Shown one piece after another: positions 44,132 to 48,668 of a stretch of DNA of 48,668 bases. Both the position numbers and the translations under genes were made by a program. Each line of letters opens with the position of its first letter. Within the stretch, counting starts at the first letter, position 1. Below the pieces are notes generated by a model that worked only from the letters and a program-made list of their open reading frames with translations, was not told where the DNA came from and did not search any database. Source of the stretch: Mycolicibacterium austroafricanum. Its GTDB lineage: Bacteria; Actinomycetota; Actinomycetes; Mycobacteriales; Mycobacteriaceae. Where the stretch lies: assembly GCF_902705885.1 (NCBI RefSeq), contig NZ_CACSIP010000020.1, forward strand, positions 1 to 48,668, given 5' to 3'.

Positions 44132-45762
44132 GCGTCGCAACGAGCGCCACGGGTTCACCGGCGCGCGCCGGGCGGCACGCGGCGTCGTCGCCGGAGTCGC
44201 CGTGGACCGGGACCGCCCACCTGATTCGGCTGGCGCTGCGTCGGGATCGGGTGCGCCTGACGGTGTGGATCGCAGTGCTGACGCTGCTGATGGCGTACGC
44301 ACCCAACGCGATCACACTCGCCTACCCCGAAGAGTCACAACGGCGGGCGCGCGTCGAACTGCTCAAGACACCGGCCGGGATGATCCTGGGCGGGCCGATG
44401 TTCGGCAAGAACGAGACGGACCTCGGGGTGATGATGGCCAACGAGATGATGCTGACGCTCATCGTCGCCATCTCGATCCTGGCGATTCTCACCGTGATCC
44501 GACATACCCGCGCCGAGGAGGAGGGCGGAACCGCCGAACTGGTTCTGGCCTCGGCCGTCGGCCGGTATGCGCGGACCGCGGCTGCGCTGGTTCTCGTCGC
44601 CGCCGTCAACGTCGTTCTCGCGACGACGATGACGGCGGCGATGGCGGCCACCGGATTCGACGTCGTGGACACCGCCGCGATGTGTATCGGCGTCACGGCG
44701 GTGGCGATGGTTTTCGGCGGGGTCGCGGCAGTGACGGCGCAGATGTGGCGAACCGGCCGCGCGGCCACCGGCGCGGCGATGGCGATGCTGGCGCTGGCGG
44801 CGTTGATCCGCGGAGTTGGCGATGTCATAGACAACTCGGGCAGTGCGCTCAGTTGGTGCTCTCCCATTGCGTGGGCCCAGCAGATGCGCGCGTTCGTCGA
44901 CCTACGGTGGTGGCCGCTGGCGCTGCTGATCGTGCTCACGCTGGCCCTGATCGCCTTCGCGGGATTCCTGGAGGCGCGCCGCCAATACGACACCGGCACC
45001 ATCACCTCCACCGGCGACCGGCCCGACGCCGGTCCCATCCGCGGAGTTCTCGGCCTGCATCTGGTGCTGCAACGGGGCCAGACGATCGGGTGGTCGGTCG
45101 GACTCTTCCTGTCCGGCCTGGCATTCGGTTCGATGACCAAGTCGTTGATCGACGCCGCAGAGGGCAACGAACTGCTGGCCCGGATGTTGTCGGCACAGGG
45201 CACTGACGGTGTCTACACGACGATGTCGCAGTTCCTGGCAGCCGCCGCGGGTGCCTACGTGGTGTCGGCTGTGCTGCGGGTGTACGCCGACGAGCAGTCC
45301 GGCCTCGCCGAGGCGGTGCTCGCCGGGTCGGTGTCGCGCCGGCGGTGGCTGTTCTCGGCGGTGGCCTCGGCGGTGGCCGGCTCGGGGGTGCTGATGTTCT
45401 TCGCGGGCCTCGGCAATGGCCTGGGTGCCGGACTGACCCTGGGTGAACCGCACACGGTGCTGCGTCTGACGCTCGCCGGGATGGCGTTCGTCCCGGCGCT
45501 TGCGGTGCTGGCCGGCGTGGCCGCCCTGGCGGTCGCGCTGCGTCAGAGCTGGGTCGGCTGGCTGGCGGTGACGTTCGTGGTCGCCTCTCTCTACCTGGGT
45601 GCGCTGTTGCGGCTGCCGAGCTGGGTGATCGATCTGTCCCCGGTCGGGCGGACCACCGTACCGATCGACGTCCCGGTCGTCGCTCTTGTGGTGATGGCTT
45701 TGATCGCAACAGCTTTGACGTTGTCGGCCGGGTGGCTGTACCGACGCCGCGACGCGGTGTGA
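44128..45762 (+). CDS. ABC exporter permease subunit (Rv1217c)
   Basis: This 544-aa membrane protein has about twelve helices in two repeated six-helix halves, such as LTVWIAVLTLLMAYAPNAI, ANEMMLTLIVAISILAILTVI and VLVAAVNVVLATTMTAAMA in the first and YVVSAVLRVYADEQSGLAEAVL with LAVLAGVAALAVALRQSW in the second. Each half has an RHTRAEEEGGTAELVLASAVG / RVYADEQSGLAEAVLAGSVS coupling-loop motif, so this is an ABC-2-type exporter permease with an internal duplication. It starts within the stop of the ATPase gene (ATGA). The methyltransferase pseudogene begins immediately after its stop. Confidence 0.92.
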   Translation: MSVATSATGSPARAGRHAASSPESPWTGTAHLIRLALRRDRVRLTVWIAVLTLLMAYAPNAITLAYPEESQRRARVELLKTPAGMILGGPMFGKNETDLGVMMANEMMLTLIVAISILAILTVIRHTRAEEEGGTAELVLASAVGRYARTAAALVLVAAVNVVLATTMTAAMAATGFDVVDTAAMCIGVTAVAMVFGGVAAVTAQMWRTGRAATGAAMAMLALAALIRGVGDVIDNSGSALSWCSPIAWAQQMRAFVDLRWWPLALLIVLTLALIAFAGFLEARRQYDTGTITSTGDRPDAGPIRGVLGLHLVLQRGQTIGWSVGLFLSGLAFGSMTKSLIDAAEGNELLARMLSAQGTDGVYTTMSQFLAAAAGAYVVSAVLRVYADEQSGLAEAVLAGSVSRRRWLFSAVASAVAGSGVLMFFAGLGNGLGAGLTLGEPHTVLRLTLAGMAFVPALAVLAGVAALAVALRQSWVGWLAVTFVVASLYLGALLRLPSWVIDLSPVGRTTVPIDVPVVALVVMALIATALTLSAGWLYRRRDAV

Positions 45763-46288
45763 GCGCGCGGCGCAGACGTCATCGGCTTCGACCAGAGTCC
45801 ACGGATGGCCGAGCTGTCTGCGCAACGCGTGCCCTTGGGGCGGTTCCGGCCGCACGATCTCGCCGATTCCCTCGACTGGCTGCCCGACCACTCGGTGGAC
45901 CGCGTGCTGTTCGCGTTGGCAGTGGAGTACGTCGACGACAGGGTTCGCGCGTTACAGGAGCTTCGGCGGGTTCTCCGCCCCACCGGCGCGCTTGTCCTCT
46001 CGCGGCTCCACCCCACCGGTGACCGGCTCCGTCACGGCGGCAGTTATTTCGACGTGCGAATCATCGAAGAGGTCTGGAGTCGGGGCTGGCGCGTTCGGTA
46101 CTGGCTGGCTCCACTGCAGCAGACCTGCGAGGAATTGCACCCAGGCCGGATTCCTGATCGAACGGCTTCTGGAGCCGCGTCCCGTCGCCGCGGCCGCCGA
46201 GATCAACCGCGAGGACTACGACCGCCTGACCCACGAACCGACGGGATTCCTCGCCATCAGAGCGGTGCCCGATCCGCGCCGCGACTGA
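45763..46288 (+). pseudogene. SAM-dependent methyltransferase pseudogene, truncated and frameshifted
   Basis: Right after the permease stop the frame reads ARGADVIGFDQSPRMAEL (motif II of class I methyltransferases), then LADSLDWLPDHSVDRVLFAL (motif III/post) and LRRVLRPTGALVLSRLHP. The start of the gene and motif I (GxGxG) are missing, so there is no valid start. At about 46138-46143 an extra C in CACCCAGG shifts the frame; reading QAGFLIERLLEPRP onward to ...FLAIRAVPDPRRD in the +1 frame restores the normal C-terminus and ends at 46288. Apart from the 5' loss and one indel the sequence is well kept, so decay is recent. Confidence 0.8.
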
Positions 46289-46311
46289 ACCGGTGCGCCG
46301 AGAGTGAACTC

Positions 46312-46358
46312 AGGGCTGTGAGTCATGGCCCGATCACGACCCGGAATGATATTTCGCG
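46312..46358. repeat. Family A repeat, half copy
   Basis: The right arm GGAATGATATTTCGCG (46343-46358) and the preceding GGCTGTGA...CACGACCC match the element at 11949-12010. The left arm CGCGAAATATCATTCC is replaced by GAGAGTGAACTCA, so this copy cannot form the full stem. It lies between the methyltransferase pseudogene and the 3' end of glgC. Confidence 0.8.
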
Positions 46359-46375
46359 GCGGAAGGTGAGTGGCG

Positions 46376-47590
46376 TCAGACCCAGACGCCCTTGCCGACG
46401 GCGACCACGCCCCCGGCGCTGATCGAGAACCGCTCGCGGTCCTTGTCCAGGTCCACCCCGACCATCTCCCCGGGACCCACGACCACGTTCTTGTCGAGGA
46501 TCGCGTGGCGCACCACTGCGCCCCGGCCGATGCGGGCGCCGGGCATGATCACACTGCCCTCCACGATCGCCCCGTCCTCGACGACGACGTTGGACGACAG
46601 CACCGAGTTGCGCACCGAGGCGGCCGAGATGATGCTGCCCGCCCCGACGACGGACTCCTGGGCGGATCCACCGTTGACGAACTTGGCCGGTGCGAGGTTT
46701 TCCGAGCTGCCCCGGATCGGCCAGCGCTTGTTGTACAGGTTGAAGACCGGGTGCACCGACACCAGATCCATGTGCGCGTCGTAGAACGCGTCCAGCGTTC
46801 CGACGTCACGCCAGTAGCCGTGGTCGCGCTCGGTGGCGCCGGGCACCTCGTTGGCGTTGAAGTCGTAAACCGAGGCCATCCCGTCGGAGACCAGGCGGGG
46901 AATGATGTCGCCGCCCATGTCGTGATCGGAGTCGTTGTCCTCGGCATCAGCGCGGATGGCGTCGATCAGCACCTTGGTGGTGAAGATGTAGTTGCCCATC
47001 GACACGAACGTCTGTTCGGGGTCGTCGGGCGTGCCGGGCGGATCCGCGGGTTTCTCGATGAACGACCGGATCCGGCCGGACTCGTCGGCGTCGATGCAGC
47101 CGAAGGCGCTGGCTTCGGCGCGCGGCGCCCGGATTCCCGCCACGGTGGCGCCGGCACCGCTCTCGATGTGCTGCTGGACCATCTGCTCGGGGTCCATCCG
47201 GTACACGTGGTCGGCACCGAAGATCACGATGAAGTCGGGGTCCTCGTCGTAGATCAGGTTCATCGACTGATAGATGGCATCGGCCGATCCGGTGTACCAC
47301 CGCGGGCCCAGCCGCTGTTGGGCCGGCACGGGGGTGATGTACTCCCCGGCAAGCCCGGACAACCGCCAGTTCTGCGAGATGTGGCGATCCAGCGAATGCG
47401 ATTTGTATTGCGTGAGCACACAGATTCGCAGGAATCTGGCGTTGACGAGATTGGACAGCACGAAGTCGATGAGCCGGTAGGCACCCCCGAAGGGAACCGC
47501 GGGCTTGGCCCGGTCAGCAGTGAGCGGGTACAGCCGCTTGCCCTCTCCGCCTGCCAGGACGATGCCCAACACATGTGGCGCTTCCCTCAT
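46376..47590 (-). CDS. glgC: Glucose-1-phosphate adenylyltransferase GlgC
   Basis: This 404-aa enzyme makes ADP-glucose from glucose-1-phosphate and ATP. The nucleotide-binding N-terminus is [20 protein letters not shown] followed by [31 protein letters not shown] supplies the metal-binding Asp, and [16 protein letters not shown] is the substrate loop. A C-terminal left-handed beta-helix of hexapeptide repeats runs from about residue 300 ([19 protein letters not shown], then [20 protein letters not shown]). ADP-glucose feeds GlgM in the GlgE pathway and glycogen synthesis. It is divergent from glgM across 129 bp. Confidence 0.96.
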   Translation of the reverse strand: MREAPHVLGIVLAGGEGKRLYPLTADRAKPAVPFGGAYRLIDFVLSNLVNARFLRICVLTQYKSHSLDRHISQNWRLSGLAGEYITPVPAQQRLGPRWYTGSADAIYQSMNLIYDEDPDFIVIFGADHVYRMDPEQMVQQHIESGAGATVAGIRAPRAEASAFGCIDADESGRIRSFIEKPADPPGTPDDPEQTFVSMGNYIFTTKVLIDAIRADAEDNDSDHDMGGDIIPRLVSDGMASVYDFNANEVPGATERDHGYWRDVGTLDAFYDAHMDLVSVHPVFNLYNKRWPIRGSSENLAPAKFVNGGSAQESVVGAGSIISAASVRNSVLSSNVVVEDGAIVEGSVIMPGARIGRGAVVRHAILDKNVVVGPGEMVGVDLDKDRERFSISAGGVVAVGKGVWV

Positions 47591-47719
47591 ACTGCAAACC
47601 TATCGGGACGTCGGGACCGCGGCTAGCCATTCGCGCTATTGACGGCCGGTTCTCGGGCTGTCCATCAAGACAATTGGTGATGCGGCGCGACAAGGAACGA
47701 ATTTGGTTACGGTCACATC

Positions 47720-48668
47720 ATGCGGGTTGCGATGATGACTCGGGAGTACCCCCCTGAGGTTTACGGCGGGGCCGGTGTGCACGTCACTGAGCTCGTCGCC
47801 GAGCTGCGGCACCTGTGCGACGTCGACGTGCACTGCATGGGTGCGACCCGGCCGGGGGTCACGGTCGCCCAACCCGACCCGGCGCTGCAAGGGGCCAACG
47901 CGGCCCTGTCGACGCTGTCGGCCGACCTGACCATGGTCAACTCGGCCACCGAAGCCACGATTGTGCATTCGCACACCTGGTACACCGGGATGGCCGGGCA
48001 CCTGGCGGCGCTGCTCTACGGGGTGCCGCACGTGCTCACTGCACATTCCCTGGAACCGATGCGGCCGTGGAAGGCCGAGCAGCTGGGCGGTGGTTACCGC
48101 ATCTCGTCGTGGGTGGAGAAGACGGCCGTCGAGGCGGCCGACGCGGTGATCGCTGTCAGCTCCGGGATGCGTGAGGACGTCCTGCGCACCTATCCGGCCC
48201 TGGATCCGCACCGGGTGCACGTCGTCCGCAACGGCATCGACACCGGCGTGTGGCATCCCGACCCGTCTCCGGCTGAGGACTCGGTACTCGAGAACCTCGG
48301 CGTCGACCGCTCGCGTCCGATCGTCGCGTTCGTCGGCAGAATCACCCGGCAGAAGGGCGTGGCCCACCTGGTCGCCGCAGCCCACCACTTTGCTCCCGAC
48401 GTCCAGCTGGTGCTGTGCGCGGGCGCACCGGACACCCCGGAGATCGCCGAGGAAGTAGCCGCCGCGGTGCAGGAACTCTCCGCAGCGCGCACCGGCGTGC
48501 ACTGGGTCCGAGAGATGCTCCCCACCAACAAGATTCGCGAAATACTCTCGGCTGCAACCACATTCGTATGCCCGTCGGTGTACGAGCCCCTCGGCATCGT
48601 CAATCTCGAAGCGATGGCGTGCGGGACGGCGGTGGTGGCCTCCGATGTCGGCGGGATTCCCGAAGTGG
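47720..48668 (+). CDS. glgM: Alpha-maltose-1-phosphate synthase GlgM (GlgA), cut by the window end
   Basis: The first 316 residues of a GT4-fold glycosyltransferase are present. MRVAMMTREYPPEVYGGAGV is the N-terminal donor/acceptor loop, VHSHTWYTGMAG and VLTAHSLEPMRPWK follow, and RIVAF-like SRPIVAFVGRITRQKGVAHL starts the second Rossmann domain. The final visible stretch VYEPLGIVNLEAMACGTAVV holds the E-x7-E motif. This enzyme (Rv1212c family) joins ADP-glucose and glucose-1-phosphate to maltose-1-phosphate for the GlgE route, and is often annotated as glycogen synthase. About 70 C-terminal residues should lie beyond the window. The ATG at 47720 fits the family start; no obvious promoter was seen in the 129-bp gap to glgC. 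Confidence 0.95.
   Translation, partial: MRVAMMTREYPPEVYGGAGVHVTELVAELRHLCDVDVHCMGATRPGVTVAQPDPALQGANAALSTLSADLTMVNSATEATIVHSHTWYTGMAGHLAALLYGVPHVLTAHSLEPMRPWKAEQLGGGYRISSWVEKTAVEAADAVIAVSSGMREDVLRTYPALDPHRVHVVRNGIDTGVWHPDPSPAEDSVLENLGVDRSRPIVAFVGRITRQKGVAHLVAAAHHFAPDVQLVLCAGAPDTPEIAEEVAAAVQELSAARTGVHWVREMLPTNKIREILSAATTFVCPSVYEPLGIVNLEAMACGTAVVASDVGGIPEV

Overview
The window is GC-rich actinobacterial DNA that reads as a non-tuberculous, probably fast-growing Mycobacterium (Mycolicibacterium-type) chromosome. I judge this from gene order and from recalled protein similarity, not from a search. Read right to left, it follows the M. tuberculosis H37Rv block from about Rv1212c (glgM) to Rv1259 (udgB): glgM, glgC, the Rv1217c-Rv1219c efflux operon, Rv1220c, sigE-rseA-htrA-tatB, mrp, Rv1230c-Rv1234, lpqZ, Rv1245c, kgd, Rv1249c-Rv1258c and udgB. 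Nearly all of it is coding. There are no rRNAs, tRNAs or CRISPR arrays, and no complete insertion sequence.

Region by region. 1-3 kb: an IS5-type transposase remnant, an LLM flavin oxidoreductase, an alpha/beta hydrolase and udgB. 3-11.3 kb: a Tap-type efflux pump, a GlcD-like FAD oxidase, cyp130 with its TetR partner, a siderophore-interacting reductase behind a clear IdeR box, a membrane acyltransferase and deaD. 11.4-22.3 kb: lprE, a large RecB-like nuclease/helicase, a second FAD-linked oxidase coupled to it, a Rossmann-fold oxidoreductase, two drug:H+ antiporters and an Rv1249c-like protein. 22.5-29.9 kb: kgd (2-oxoglutarate metabolism), a DUF732 protein, an SDR enzyme, lpqZ and a malic enzyme. 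30-38 kb: a corA scar, a SUFU-domain protein, small membrane proteins, a CitE-like lyase, an MgtE-N/CBS protein with a DUF1003 partner, a lytic-transglycosylase-like protein and mrp. 38-48.7 kb: the envelope-stress module tatB-htrA-rseA-sigE, a methyltransferase, a TetR-controlled ABC exporter, a broken methyltransferase gene, and the divergent glgC / glgM pair.

The most unusual feature is not a single gene. Several small, near-perfect palindromes of about 50-65 bp sit between genes, and at least two sequence families occur twice each. One of these palindromes lies 12 bp past a decayed remnant of corA, where other mycobacteria carry corA followed by the trehalose importer genes lpqY-sugABC. 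Here that block is gone from its usual place. A second notable point is the large nuclease/helicase: it carries a Cas4/AddB-like four-cysteine pattern and is translationally coupled to an FAD-linked dehydrogenase. A third is a tandem TetR operator that covers a leaderless start codon.

Functionally the window links central carbon flux (kgd, malic enzyme, CitE-like lyase, two FAD-linked 2-hydroxyacid oxidases), alpha-glucan synthesis (glgC, glgM), envelope stress (sigE module) and drug export (Tap-like, EmrB-like, Bcr-like and ABC pumps).
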